A stretch of 64,000 nucleotides of DNA from assembly GCA_910578145.1 (NCBI GenBank), contig CAJTPJ010000002.1, positions 124,001 through 188,000 of the forward strand, read 5' to 3'. The position numbers and the translations under genes were made by a program. The notes beneath the pieces were generated by a model that searched no databases, had not been told where the DNA came from, and saw only the letters and a program-made list of their open reading frames with translations. Of the stretch, positions 41,016 through 50,415 are shown piece after piece. The stretch comes from an uncultured Christensenella sp. Lineage in GTDB: Bacteria; Bacillota; Clostridia; Christensenellales; Borkfalkiaceae. How positions within the stretch are numbered: position 1 is the stretch's first letter; every line of letters begins with the position of its first letter.

Positions 41016-41370
41016 ATTTGAGATTAATCTGTAAGCCGAGTTCTGTCGTGTACGGTCATCTATCTAATCTTGCAGTCGCCTGCAAGTTCAAGCGATATTT
41101 ACGGCTTTCGGCGGACGGGCAGCCCCGGCATTTAAGCCAGCCGATAGCCCAATCTTGCATCGGGTGGGGTTTAATTGGCTCCCCTTGTTACCAAAGGGAC
41201 GGTGAGCTCTTACCTCGCCATTCCAACCTTACAGCTTGCGCTGCGGTATATTTCTGTTCACTTTCCTTGAAGTCGCCTTCTCCTGCCGTTAACAGGCACC
41301 CTTGCCCTGCGATGCTCGGACTTTCCTCACGCTACTTTCGTAGCCCGCGACCGTATAATTAACTCAAATC
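41016..41370 (-). ncRNA. rnpB: RNase P RNA (class A)
   Basis: About 355 nt. The universal CR-I region GAGGAAAGUCCGAGC lies near the 5' end; further conserved pieces are GGUAAGAGCUCACCG, AAACCCCACCCGAUGCAAG and the CR-V region AGAUGACCG followed by ACACGACAGAACUCGGCUUA near the 3' end. The 5' and 3' ends pair (AUUUGAG...CUCAAAU) to make P1. RNase P removes 5' leaders from tRNA precursors. Confidence 0.96.
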
Positions 41371-41376
41371 AAATAT

Positions 41377-41406
41377 ATTTTAACATTTTTTCATCTATAA
41401 TGACAA
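41377..41406 (-). promoter_or_regulatory. Sigma-A promoter of rnpB
   Basis: TTGTCA (41401-41406), 18 nt, TAAAAT (41377-41382), about 7 nt before the predicted RNA 5' end. Confidence 0.65.
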
Positions 41407-41424
41407 CTAAATACGCGCGATTAA

Positions 41425-41453
41425 TTGATTTTTGCGGAATTTTATTTTAAAAT
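41425..41453 (+). promoter_or_regulatory. Sigma-A promoter of pyk
   Basis: TTGATT (41425-41430), 17 nt, TAAAAT (41448-41453), 29 nt before the ATG; divergent from rnpB. Confidence 0.6.
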
Positions 41454-41482
41454 TATATTTAGTAAAATTTATAGGTGAATTA

Positions 41483-42901
41483 ATGAAAAAGACTAAAATA
41501 ATTTGTACTTTGGGTCCTGCCTGCGAAGACGAAGCAACTCTTTCAAAGATGATTGACGCGGGTATGAACGTTGCAAGGTTGAACTTTTCACACGGCGCGC
41601 ACGCGGACCACGCCGAAAAAATTGAAAAAATTAAAAAATTGAGAAACCAAAAAAAGGTGCCCGTGGCTATAATGCTTGACACCAAGGGACCCGAATTTAG
41701 AATTGGTACGTTTGCAGAGGGTAAAATTACGCTTGCAGACGGCGACCCGTTTACCTTTACTACAGAAGATATTATCGGCGACAAGTCGCGCGTTTCCGTT
41801 TCCTTTAAAGGTATTTGCGAACAGCTTCAAAAGGGAGATAAAATTTTACTAAATAACGGGCTTATGGTTTTTGAAGTTGAAAGGGTTAAAAAGCCCGAAA
41901 TTGCTTGCAAAACTGTTATAGGCGGCGTGCTTTCCAACAGAAAAAGTATGTTTTTCCCCGATAAAGTTTTCAATATGCCCTACCTTTCCGAGCAAGATAA
42001 AAAGGATTTGAAGTTCGGCGTTGAGCAGGGCGTTGACTTTGTGGCGGCTTCTTTCGTTTCTAAAGCGCAGGATATTATTGATATCAGAAATTATTTAAAA
42101 GAGTGCGGTTCACCCGAGGGCGATATCGAAATAGTAGCAAAAATAGAAAGCCGCGCGGGCGTGAACAATCTTGACGAAATTCTTAAAGTTTGCGACGGAA
42201 TTATGGTTGCACGCGGCGACCTGGGCGTGGAAGTGCCTTTTGAGGAACTGCCGTCTATTCAGAAAGCTATGATTAAAGCGTGCAGAATTAACGGCAAGCG
42301 CAGCATTACCGCAACTGAAATGCTTGAATCTATGATTAAACAGCCACGCCCTACCCGTGCCGAAATTTCCGACGTTGCTAACGCCGTTTACGACGGTTCT
42401 TCCGCTATTATGCTTTCGGGCGAAACGGCGGCGGGCGCTTACCCCGTTGAATCCGTTAAAACGATGGCAAAAATTGCCGAACAGGCGGAAAAAGACATTT
42501 CTTACATAGCGCATATTAAGGACGCGGATTATAAAATTGAAAGGCTTTCCGAAGCGCTTGCACACTCTGCTTGCACGCTTGCGCACGATATCGGCGCTAA
42601 AGTTATCGTGGTTTGCACGAGAACGGGCGGCACGGCGAGAACCGTTTCAAGATTCCGCCCTATGATAGATATTATCGGTATGACTACCGACGAGCGGGCA
42701 TACAGAAAACTTGCTTTAAGCTGGGGCGTTATACCCGTGATGAGCGAAGAATTTTATTCGGTTGACGTGCTTTTCCATTACGCTAAACGCGCCGCGATAG
42801 ACACGGGGCTTGTTGCTAAGGGCGACACCATCGTTCTTACGGGTGGAACGCCAAACGGCAAAAGCGGTAACTCTAACCTTGTAAACGTTGAAACCGTTTA
42901 A
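41483..42901 (+). CDS. pyk: Pyruvate kinase
   Basis: Glycolytic enzyme converting PEP and ADP to pyruvate and ATP. TKIICTLGPAC opens the protein; MNVARLNFSHG, DTKGPEFR, the active-site helix with MIKACRINGKRSITATEMLESM and the C-terminal TGGTPNGKSGNSN are intact. About 472 residues; it lacks the extra C-terminal PEP-utiliser domain found in Bacillus Pyk. I start at the ATG at 41483, preceded by AGGTGA; an in-frame ATG 51 nt upstream has no ribosome binding site. Confidence 0.96.
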   Translation: MKKTKIICTLGPACEDEATLSKMIDAGMNVARLNFSHGAHADHAEKIEKIKKLRNQKKVPVAIMLDTKGPEFRIGTFAEGKITLADGDPFTFTTEDIIGDKSRVSVSFKGICEQLQKGDKILLNNGLMVFEVERVKKPEIACKTVIGGVLSNRKSMFFPDKVFNMPYLSEQDKKDLKFGVEQGVDFVAASFVSKAQDIIDIRNYLKECGSPEGDIEIVAKIESRAGVNNLDEILKVCDGIMVARGDLGVEVPFEELPSIQKAMIKACRINGKRSITATEMLESMIKQPRPTRAEISDVANAVYDGSSAIMLSGETAAGAYPVESVKTMAKIAEQAEKDISYIAHIKDADYKIERLSEALAHSACTLAHDIGAKVIVVCTRTGGTARTVSRFRPMIDIIGMTTDERAYRKLALSWGVIPVMSEEFYSVDVLFHYAKRAAIDTGLVAKGDTIVLTGGTPNGKSGNSNLVNVETV

Positions 42902-42910
42902 CTTAATACT

Positions 42911-42953
42911 AAAAAAACGCGCCCGACGGTTAACCCGTCGGGCGCTGTTTTTT
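42911..42953. terminator. Bidirectional terminator between pyk and the opp operon
   Basis: An 11 bp stem (42919-42929 with 42935-42945) flanked by seven A and a run of T, serving two convergent transcripts. Confidence 0.9.
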
Positions 42954-43203
42954 AACTTAACCACAGATATGCAAGCAAAATCATCAATCCGAAAATGGCG
43001 ATTGCACCGAGAATATACGGACCTACGGCAAGGAACGCGCCCTTTACCATAGCCCAATATTCTTTTCTCGTTACCTTGTTTTTTTCCCTCTTCCTGCCGC
43101 CGTTACGCTTCATATGCGGGTCGTACCAGCGGAAGCCGTCCACGTTCATATCAGCAAAAGAGGTTGTGGTGTCAAGGTCGTCGTTACGCTTCTTCTTTGC
43201 CAT
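42952..43203 (-). CDS. Small membrane protein at the end of the opp operon
   Basis: An 83-residue protein I do not recognise. It has a polar, basic N-terminal half (Asp/Thr-rich to about 25, then Lys/Arg-rich 33-50) and one or two hydrophobic helices at the C-terminus (about 55-82). The start overlaps oppF by 20 nt, so it is probably co-translated with the transporter. It may be a small accessory subunit. No homologue comes to mind. Confidence 0.65.
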   Translation of the reverse strand: MAKKKRNDDLDTTTSFADMNVDGFRWYDPHMKRNGGRKREKNKVTRKEYWAMVKGAFLAVGPYILGAIAIFGLMILLAYLWLS

Positions 43204-44341
43204 TATCTTCCTTGTTTTCTTGCGAAGGCGTTTTTTCCTTCTTCTTTTTGCCCACTTTCATATAGCCCTTTGCAAGCTCGGTAATTCTTTCAAGCTCCTG
43301 CAATTTACGCAGTTCAACTTTGCACTGCTCGTTTTGCTCGGGCGTGTTGTAAAGGTGGCAAGCGCAGAAATGCCCCGCCTCAACTTCCCTGTATTCGGGG
43401 CGAACCATTGTACATATATCCATACAATGCTCGCAACGGGTGTGGAATTTACAACCCTTTGGAGGATTGACGGGCGAGGGAATATCGCCTTTCAACAAAA
43501 TTCTGTTCATTTTTACGTGCGGATTGGGCACGGGAACGGCAGAAAACAGCGCCTTAGTATAAGGGTGCAACGTATTGCTGAAAATAGCTTCCTTAGTGCC
43601 GTACTCAACCATAGTGCCCAAATACATAACGCCAACCTCGTCTGAAATGTGTTTTACTACCGATAAGTCGTGCGAAATGAACACGTAAGTTAAATTGAGC
43701 GACTTTTGCAACTCTTTAAGCATATTTATTATCTGCGCCTGAATTGAAACGTCAAGCGCGGAAACGGGCTCGTCGCAAATTACGAGGTCGGGTTTGAGTG
43801 CAAGCGCTCTTGCAATACAAATCCTCTGCCTTTGTCCGCCCGAAAACTCGTGCGGGTATCTTTCGTAATAGTGCGGTTGAAGTCCACACATTTTCATTAC
43901 GCTTAAAATATAATCGTGATATTCTTCCTTGGGCACGATATTGTGCTCGCGCACAGCTTCGCCGATAATTTCGCCGACGGTAAGTCTGGGCGAAAGGCTT
44001 GCGTAAGGGTCCTGGAAAATCATTTGCATATTGGGGCGAAGTTTATTAAACTCACCGTTGCGTATTTTGGAAACTTCCTTGCCCTTAAACCATATTTCGC
44101 CACCCGTCACTTCGTAAAGGCGCAAAATGGTTCTGCCCATAGTAGTTTTTCCGCAGCCGCTTTCGCCAACGATTCCAAGCGTTTTGCCTTTTTCCAACTT
44201 GAACGAAACGCCGTCTACCGCCTTTAAAAACTTGGTGGGCTTGCCGAAAAGGTTTGAATCTACTACGAAATACTGTTTTAAATCTTTAACTTCGAGGAGA
44301 GGCTGGTCGCTGCTGATATTCTCGTTTACGGGTTCGCTCAT
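43184..44341 (-). CDS. oppF: Oligopeptide ABC transporter ATPase OppF
   Basis: A 385-residue ATPase of the Opp/Dpp importer. Walker A GESGCGKTT (about 54), Q-loop MIFQDPYASLSPR, signature FSGGQRQRICIARAL, Walker B LVICDEPVSALD and H-loop ISHDL are present. The C-terminal oligopeptide domain has the cysteine cluster CKFHTRCEHCMDIC plus a later C-x-C, as in OppD/DppD proteins that bind an Fe-S cluster. A Lys/Glu-rich tail ends the protein. Overlaps oppD by 4 nt. Confidence 0.95.
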   Translation of the reverse strand: MSEPVNENISSDQPLLEVKDLKQYFVVDSNLFGKPTKFLKAVDGVSFKLEKGKTLGIVGESGCGKTTMGRTILRLYEVTGGEIWFKGKEVSKIRNGEFNKLRPNMQMIFQDPYASLSPRLTVGEIIGEAVREHNIVPKEEYHDYILSVMKMCGLQPHYYERYPHEFSGGQRQRICIARALALKPDLVICDEPVSALDVSIQAQIINMLKELQKSLNLTYVFISHDLSVVKHISDEVGVMYLGTMVEYGTKEAIFSNTLHPYTKALFSAVPVPNPHVKMNRILLKGDIPSPVNPPKGCKFHTRCEHCMDICTMVRPEYREVEAGHFCACHLYNTPEQNEQCKVELRKLQELERITELAKGYMKVGKKKKEKTPSQENKEDNGKEEA

Positions 44342-45645
44342 ACTTCTCCTCCTTTTTTAGCATATTGTTTGTAAAGATAACACGAAACGCTGTGCGTATC
44401 GGTAACTTTTATAAGCTCGGGATATTCGCCCGCGCACTCTTTAAGGCACCTGTCGCACCTATCGCGGAAATAGCAATAGTCGGGCATATCCACAGGGTTA
44501 GGCACGAAACCGGGAATACAATAAAGCGAATCCACCTCGCTGTCAACGGTGGGTTTGCTCTTTTGTAAGCCTATAGTGTACGGGTGCATAGGGTGGTCGA
44601 AAATATCTTCCGAAGTACCCATTTCAATAATTTTACCCGCGTACATTACCACGACGAAATCAGCCATTTCAGCAACTACGCCCAAATCGTGGGTGATAAG
44701 CATTATACTTCCGTTTATCTTGTGCTTTATATTACGGAGCAAATCGAGAATTTGCGCCTGAATGGTAACATCAAGCGCCGTAGTAGGCTCGTCCGCGATT
44801 ATAAGTCGAGGATTACACAAAAGCGCCATAGCTATCATAACCCTTTGACGCATACCGCCGGAAAGTTCGTGCGGGTACTTTTTGTAAACGCCCTCGGGGT
44901 CTGCCATACCTACGAGATTAAGCATTTCCAAACTGCGTTCTTTTGCTTTCTGTTTGGAAATACCTTCGATATGCAAAAACGCTACTTCGTCAAGCTGGTT
45001 GCCGATAGTAAACACGGGGTTAAGCGAAGTCATCGGCTCCTGGAAAATCATTGCGATTTCCCTGCCACGTATCCCGCGCATCGCTTCCGTGGGCATTTTG
45101 GCAATGTCTACCACCTTTTCTTCGCTTTTATAAAGGTTGCCGCCAAGGCTGTTTTTCTTTATAACGGGCTTGCCCTTTTTATCAAGTACGGGCACCTCGT
45201 TGCCGTTTTCGTCGGTAGTAGTTTCGTAAACGGGTATTTTCTTACCACGCCCGTCGCGCACGAAAACGTTGGACTTAAAGCGTATCGAACCGCTTACAAT
45301 CTGCCCCGTAGGACCTTGAACGAGTTGCATAGTCGAAAGCGAAGTTACGCTTTTGCCGCAACCGCTTTCGCCAACCACGCCCACGGTAGAACCTTCGGGA
45401 ATGGAAAACGAAACACCGTTTACCGCTTTAACCACACCCGCGTCGGTATAGAAAAAGGTGTGCAAATCGTCAAATTCGATTATGTTAGAGGGGTCTTTCA
45501 TCTCGGTGACAAATTCTTCCTCTTTCACCTTTCTCTTTTTCAGTTTTTCAAAATGACGCGTTGCCTTGGCGTTTTCTTTGGAAATACGGCGGGATTCCGC
45601 GCCCGAAATATAATGTGATTTTTTTTCGTTTTTATTTTCGGACAT
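44338..45645 (-). CDS. oppD: Oligopeptide ABC transporter ATPase OppD, with insertion
   Basis: A 435-residue ATPase. Walker A GESGCGKSV (about 94), signature LSGGMRQRVMIAMAL, Walker B LIIADEPTTALD, H-loop THDLG, and the C-terminal cysteines in CYFRDRCDRCLKEC. Two oddities: a charged ~50-residue N-terminal extension, and a ~45-residue hydrophilic insertion between Walker A and the Q-loop (about 128-175, Lys/Glu/Asn-rich). Most OppD proteins are about 330-350 residues. Confidence 0.94.
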   Translation of the reverse strand: MSENKNEKKSHYISGAESRRISKENAKATRHFEKLKKRKVKEEEFVTEMKDPSNIIEFDDLHTFFYTDAGVVKAVNGVSFSIPEGSTVGVVGESGCGKSVTSLSTMQLVQGPTGQIVSGSIRFKSNVFVRDGRGKKIPVYETTTDENGNEVPVLDKKGKPVIKKNSLGGNLYKSEEKVVDIAKMPTEAMRGIRGREIAMIFQEPMTSLNPVFTIGNQLDEVAFLHIEGISKQKAKERSLEMLNLVGMADPEGVYKKYPHELSGGMRQRVMIAMALLCNPRLIIADEPTTALDVTIQAQILDLLRNIKHKINGSIMLITHDLGVVAEMADFVVVMYAGKIIEMGTSEDIFDHPMHPYTIGLQKSKPTVDSEVDSLYCIPGFVPNPVDMPDYCYFRDRCDRCLKECAGEYPELIKVTDTHSVSCYLYKQYAKKGGEV

Positions 45646-45648
45646 TGT

Positions 45649-46731
45649 TTACCTCTTCATCTTAGGGTCAAACGCATCTCTGAGTCCGTCGCCGACAAAG
45701 TTAAACGCGAGAATTGCAAGCGTAATACAAATACCGGCGGGTATCCAAAGGTTGGGGAAATAGCTTAAATTATACTTGTCGGTTGCGGTGTTTATCATTG
45801 CGCCCCAAGTTGCAGTGCCTTCGGGTGCGCCTATACCGAGGAAACCGAGCGTTGCTTCGGTAAGGATTATACTTCCCAAACCGAGGGTCATTGAAACTAT
45901 GAGTTGGGGCAATACGTTAGGAATTAGATGTTTAAATATCTTTCTTTTTACGGACAAACCCGAACATTTAGCCGCAAGCATAAATTCTTGCTCACGTAAA
46001 GAAAGAATTTGCCCGCGCACCAAACGCGCCGTACCTGCCCAACCTATAAGGGTAAGTATTGCCATCATATAGTATAGTCGGATAATAGAGGTTATCTCGA
46101 AACTGTCGAACACTGCGGAGAATATAAGCATTATCGGCAACGTTGGAATACAGTACAAAATATCCGTTACACGCATTATAGCGTTATCCACCTTGCCGCC
46201 GAAATAGCCGGCAAGTCCGCCCAGCACTACGCCGAGCAACGTTTCAACTATTACAACGAGGAAACCTATCGTAAGAGAAACCCTGCCGCCGTACAAAAGT
46301 CTAGTAAACACGTCGTAGCCGTGGCTGTCCGTGCCAAGCCAATGCTGTTTGTTTATGTCCGAATAACTGTTTACGTCGTTTACTTCAACCGTAATTTCGT
46401 AGCCCGTAACTATTTGCCCGTCGGCAGTTTCATAACGCGTTTCTTCAACGTTTACTATAACCTTTTCCGAACGGTCAACCTGCTGTTCGCCCCAAGGCGA
46501 AAACAGCGGTCCGAAAAAGGATATAATAAATAGCGTAATTAAAATTACAAGACCTATAACCGACAATTTTGAACGGAAAAACCTTTTTGCAACCGTTCTT
46601 CCGGGCGACAACGTTTTAACCCTGTCGCTAAGGTTTTCGCCGTTAAAATCGTTAACTTTTGTTTCTTCCTGTTCGGCGGAAATTAAATTTTCTTTCTGTT
46701 CTTCTTCCATTTCCGCCCTCCTATTTGCCAA
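45649..46731 (-). CDS. oppC: Oligopeptide ABC transporter permease OppC
   Basis: A 360-residue permease. A charged N-terminal cytoplasmic segment is followed by the OppC N-terminal helix (about 53-75), an extracytoplasmic stretch with LGTDSHGYDVFTRLLYGGR, and five helices with the EAA loop near CSGLSVKRKIFKHLIPN. The C-terminus GDGLRDAFDPK is typical. Overlaps oppB by 11 nt. Confidence 0.95.
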   Translation of the reverse strand: MANRRAEMEEEQKENLISAEQEETKVNDFNGENLSDRVKTLSPGRTVAKRFFRSKLSVIGLVILITLFIISFFGPLFSPWGEQQVDRSEKVIVNVEETRYETADGQIVTGYEITVEVNDVNSYSDINKQHWLGTDSHGYDVFTRLLYGGRVSLTIGFLVVIVETLLGVVLGGLAGYFGGKVDNAIMRVTDILYCIPTLPIMLIFSAVFDSFEITSIIRLYYMMAILTLIGWAGTARLVRGQILSLREQEFMLAAKCSGLSVKRKIFKHLIPNVLPQLIVSMTLGLGSIILTEATLGFLGIGAPEGTATWGAMINTATDKYNLSYFPNLWIPAGICITLAILAFNFVGDGLRDAFDPKMKR

Positions 46732-47719
46732 GTTTTACGCGCGGGTCTACAATCGCGTACATAATATCCGTAAGTAAAATACCAATTACTGTTAGCGTAG
46801 CTATAAACATATCGTAACCCATTATAAAAGGTATGTCGCCTTTTTGAGTGAGTTCGTAAGCCGTATTGCCTATGCCGGGCAACGAGAATATCTGTTCGAT
46901 AATCATAGAGCCGCCGAAAAGCCCGGGAAGTATGCCCGCAAGCGTTGTAACCAGCGGAATAAGCGTGTTTCTGAAAACGTGTTTATATACGACTTTGTTT
47001 TCCGAAAGCCCCTTAGCGCGCGCGGTACGGATATAATCCGCGTTTAACACTTCAAGAGTGTTGGTTCGCGTATACCTCATCATAGAACCTATCGAAAGTA
47101 CGGTAAGTACGAGTATGGGCAAAATAAGGTGCCATACCATATTTACGAATACCGTAAATCCGTTGGCTGTGGTGGGCAGGTCCGCCGAAGTAAGCGAACC
47201 CGTGGGGAACCAACCTAAGTCAACCGCGAATATTTTTACCACTATATTGGCAAAGAAGAACGACGGGAACGAAATACCTATCATCGTGAGTACGGTTACG
47301 GTATAATCGAGCTTGCTGTATTGGTTGCAAGCGCACTTAATGCCGAGGGGTATCGCAATTAAAAGCTGTAATATCAGGGATATAAACGAAATTGCGAACG
47401 AAAGCCCCATATTGCGGAAAATAACGTCGCCTACGGCTTCGCTACGGCTAAGGCAGTTGCCCAAATCTCCGCGGATAAAATTACTTATCCAAGTCCACCA
47501 CCCGTAACATATGCCCTTGAAGGAATTATCCCCAAGGTTGTACATATCAAGGATTTTTTGAAGTTCTTCTTCACTTGCGTCAGACTGCGCGTGCGTGGCG
47601 TAATATTTATCCCTTATGATATTTACGGGCATTATTCTTATTAAGATATAAAGAATAAGCGAAATACCAACCAGGATAAATATTGCCTGCAAGAGTCTTT
47701 TTACAACGTATTTAAACAT
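46721..47719 (-). CDS. oppB: Oligopeptide ABC transporter permease OppB
   Basis: A 332-residue permease with the typical N-terminal MFKYVVKRLLQAIFILVGISLI, six helices, the EAA loop TARAKGLSENKVVYKHVFRNTLIP (about 231-254) and the C-terminal YAIVDPRVKLG. It forms the channel with OppC. It lies 26 nt after oppA. Confidence 0.96.
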   Translation of the reverse strand: MFKYVVKRLLQAIFILVGISLILYILIRIMPVNIIRDKYYATHAQSDASEEELQKILDMYNLGDNSFKGICYGWWTWISNFIRGDLGNCLSRSEAVGDVIFRNMGLSFAISFISLILQLLIAIPLGIKCACNQYSKLDYTVTVLTMIGISFPSFFFANIVVKIFAVDLGWFPTGSLTSADLPTTANGFTVFVNMVWHLILPILVLTVLSIGSMMRYTRTNTLEVLNADYIRTARAKGLSENKVVYKHVFRNTLIPLVTTLAGILPGLFGGSMIIEQIFSLPGIGNTAYELTQKGDIPFIMGYDMFIATLTVIGILLTDIMYAIVDPRVKLGK

Positions 47720-47745
47720 CTTGTATAAATTGCTCCGAAATCTTA

Positions 47746-50391
47746 TTAATTATAGTCAACTTCCCAAAGTCTGTCAAGCACGCCAGAGTTTGCGTTTGCT
47801 TTAAGGTTGAGCGACGACTTATTAATTACGCTGCCGTCGTATACGACGAGTTCCTTTCTCTGGTAAGTAGGAAGTTCAACCGCGAGTTCCATTACCTTGT
47901 TGAGAGCCTTATAATAAGTCGTTCTACGGGTATTTCTGTTTATAACCGACCTACCCTCTTCAATTAAATCGGAAAGCTCGTTAATAATTCTATACTCTTC
48001 GGGATATTTTTCCTGGTCCTGCAAAATTACGTCGTAACCCCAGTTTTTAACGCTGGTTGCCTTACTGTCTTTGTGGTAAACCTGATACATATCGGGGTCG
48101 ATACCCGTGCTCCAAGCCGCTGCCCATACTGCAAGTTTGCCCTGCGCAAGTTTTGCAAGCGCTTGCTGGTCGTTTTGAACGGTAATATCCATACCTAAAC
48201 CGTCAAGAATTTCTTTAGCCGCCCAGAACATATCGAATGCAGGGTGGTCAACGCCCTCGCCGGCAATGGTAAACGTGTATTTAAGCTGTTTGCCGTCTTT
48301 ATTGTACCAAAGTCCCTTTTCCTTATAGCAACCCGCGTCTTCAAGCAATCTAACATATTCATTATAATCTACATTGCCGTCGCCGTCCTCGTCTACGTCG
48401 CCGCTACCGGCATATTTTATAGAATCGAACTCTTTAAAATAAGTCTTCTTTTCATTGTCCGAGCTTTCGGTGTAAACCCAAGAAGTTAAAGATATGGGTC
48501 TGTATATGACGGAAGCATAGTTTGTAGTATAGTAGTTGGCGGTAATGGGAGCAACGTTCATCGCTTTCATTATAACCTGACGGATTTGCATTTCGGGTAT
48601 ATATTTAGGGTTAATACCAACGTAACCGAAACCGTTTGCGTCGTATTGGATTTGTTCAAGACCCTGTCCCGTTAACTGCGTGATTACTTTATTAGTACAG
48701 TTAGGCGAACCGTAATCGACAGACCTGTTAAGAAGGTGGGTAACCAACTGGTCTTCGGTAATAGTTCTGTATTTCAAAGTTTTAATTATAGCATTTTTAA
48801 GTTTGCTGCCAACGGTTTCAAAGTAAGGGTTGCGCTCGTACTCGGCTTCCTTATTGATATAAACCTTGTTGCGCGTAACCATATATGGACCTGCGCCTAC
48901 GGGTTTTGCCACTTTGTAGTCAACGTTAAGCACGGTATCAAAGAAACCCTTATTTGCAAACGCAACGCCGAATCTATTGGATTTGCTTTCGTTATTAGGG
49001 TCGCACTCGGCAACGTAATCCACACCTTCGTAAGTGCCGGAATAGTAGTGCATAGGAGCAACATTAAAACCGAAGTTCCAAATTGCCGCGGGGTCTACGC
49101 CGTTAATGGTTATTTTTAAAACGTCGTACGTTTGGTTTTTATCGAGTTTATCGCCTTTAAGAGCGCCGTCAAACGTTTTGGTTTGATAGGTTTCAATACC
49201 CGATATTTTCTTAACCGCAAGCCCTTCTTCCGTAAGGCTTTCATAGTGCTTGCTCATTTCATCATTTAAAAGTTCCTGTCTTACGTTACTGCCCGTAGCC
49301 CATTCGGTAAGTACGAGTACAAGTCTTCCGCTTGCCGAAGGTCTTACTTTGGTAACTTTGCCGTCTACAACGGTGTCGGTAAGATAGCTTTCGTAAATGA
49401 TATCTATAGCTTCATTTTTAAGAGCTTCTTCCCTTTCTTCGCCCGTTAAATTGCCCGCAGCGGCAGCCATAAGGTCTATAATGTTCTGCTGTTCGGGTTC
49501 ATCATTGGGCTTATCGGGATGTCTGTCAAGCGTAGTGAGATATTTTCCGTTTTCGTCTTTAATTTTATCGGGCCTATTGGTACTTGTATTCCAACGGGTA
49601 AGGTGGGAAATTAAACCCGCGTTATACAAAAATACTTGCCAATCCTCGGTAAAACGATATTCGTCGTATGAATTAAGAGTGCCAACGTTATTGTTCCAGT
49701 CGGTTACAAGTTCTTTTTTGAACTCGGTTCCTACGGTAAGAAGGTCCGCTTCAAGCTGGGGAGTAGGGTTGCCTTCAAAATCCTTACTGTCAAACTTTTT
49801 AAGGTTATCAAATCTTGCGGTTGCCTTACCTTTAAATTCATCCTGAAACGAATCGGAGCCCTCGCCGTCTTCAGCGTTAGGTTGCTGTGAACGGTAAGCG
49901 TTAAGTCCCTTTATCTTGGTGGAATAAATGGTAGACGAACCCGAATACATAGGGTCAAGATAAGTATAAAGGTTGAATAATACGTCCTTTATAGTTAAAT
50001 CTTTGCCGTCGCTGAACTTTATGCCGTTTTTAATTACAAACTCGTACACGGTAGTACCGTCTGCGCTGCCCTGATGGGTTACGTTGTTGTTTGCGTCGTA
50101 CATAGTATACTTGTAAGCAAGCGCTACGGTAGCTTCGCTTTGACCGCAGGCAACGTCGCCGTTTTCGTCTGCAGTAATCATAGGAATTTGCGTAGGGCTG
50201 ATTACCGTACCGTCGTTTTGCGCCGTGTAAAAGAACGGGTTAAAGTTTTCATCTACCGTGCCTATCGCCACCGTAAACGGTCTGGTTTCAGGGTCGTTAT
50301 CCCTGCCGCAACCGACGGCGGAAATCATTAATGGAGCCGTCATACAGCAACATATTGCCGCAACGATAGTTTTTCCGTTAATTTTTTTCAT
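47746..50391 (-). CDS. oppA: Oversized oligopeptide-binding lipoprotein OppA (SBP family 5)
   Basis: An 881-residue extracellular solute-binding lipoprotein; usual family length is 500-600. Signal peptide with lipobox SAVGC (Cys about 28). The N-terminal lobe starts FTVAIGTVDENFNPFFYTAQND and has the DVLFNLYTYLDPMYSG segment. About 250 extra residues lie between roughly 170 and 420, rich in charged residues and including an acidic helix-rich stretch. Typical late motifs include KPVGAGPYMVTRN, QIRQVIMKAMNV and WSTGIDPDMYQVYH. The enlarged lobe may accept longer or special peptides. It directly follows the surface protease genes. Confidence 0.92.
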   Translation of the reverse strand: MKKINGKTIVAAICCCMTAPLMISAVGCGRDNDPETRPFTVAIGTVDENFNPFFYTAQNDGTVISPTQIPMITADENGDVACGQSEATVALAYKYTMYDANNNVTHQGSADGTTVYEFVIKNGIKFSDGKDLTIKDVLFNLYTYLDPMYSGSSTIYSTKIKGLNAYRSQQPNAEDGEGSDSFQDEFKGKATARFDNLKKFDSKDFEGNPTPQLEADLLTVGTEFKKELVTDWNNNVGTLNSYDEYRFTEDWQVFLYNAGLISHLTRWNTSTNRPDKIKDENGKYLTTLDRHPDKPNDEPEQQNIIDLMAAAAGNLTGEEREEALKNEAIDIIYESYLTDTVVDGKVTKVRPSASGRLVLVLTEWATGSNVRQELLNDEMSKHYESLTEEGLAVKKISGIETYQTKTFDGALKGDKLDKNQTYDVLKITINGVDPAAIWNFGFNVAPMHYYSGTYEGVDYVAECDPNNESKSNRFGVAFANKGFFDTVLNVDYKVAKPVGAGPYMVTRNKVYINKEAEYERNPYFETVGSKLKNAIIKTLKYRTITEDQLVTHLLNRSVDYGSPNCTNKVITQLTGQGLEQIQYDANGFGYVGINPKYIPEMQIRQVIMKAMNVAPITANYYTTNYASVIYRPISLTSWVYTESSDNEKKTYFKEFDSIKYAGSGDVDEDGDGNVDYNEYVRLLEDAGCYKEKGLWYNKDGKQLKYTFTIAGEGVDHPAFDMFWAAKEILDGLGMDITVQNDQQALAKLAQGKLAVWAAAWSTGIDPDMYQVYHKDSKATSVKNWGYDVILQDQEKYPEEYRIINELSDLIEEGRSVINRNTRRTTYYKALNKVMELAVELPTYQRKELVVYDGSVINKSSLNLKANANSGVLDRLWEVDYN

Positions 50392-50415
50392 TATATATAA
50401 TCCTCCGTTTTTTTA

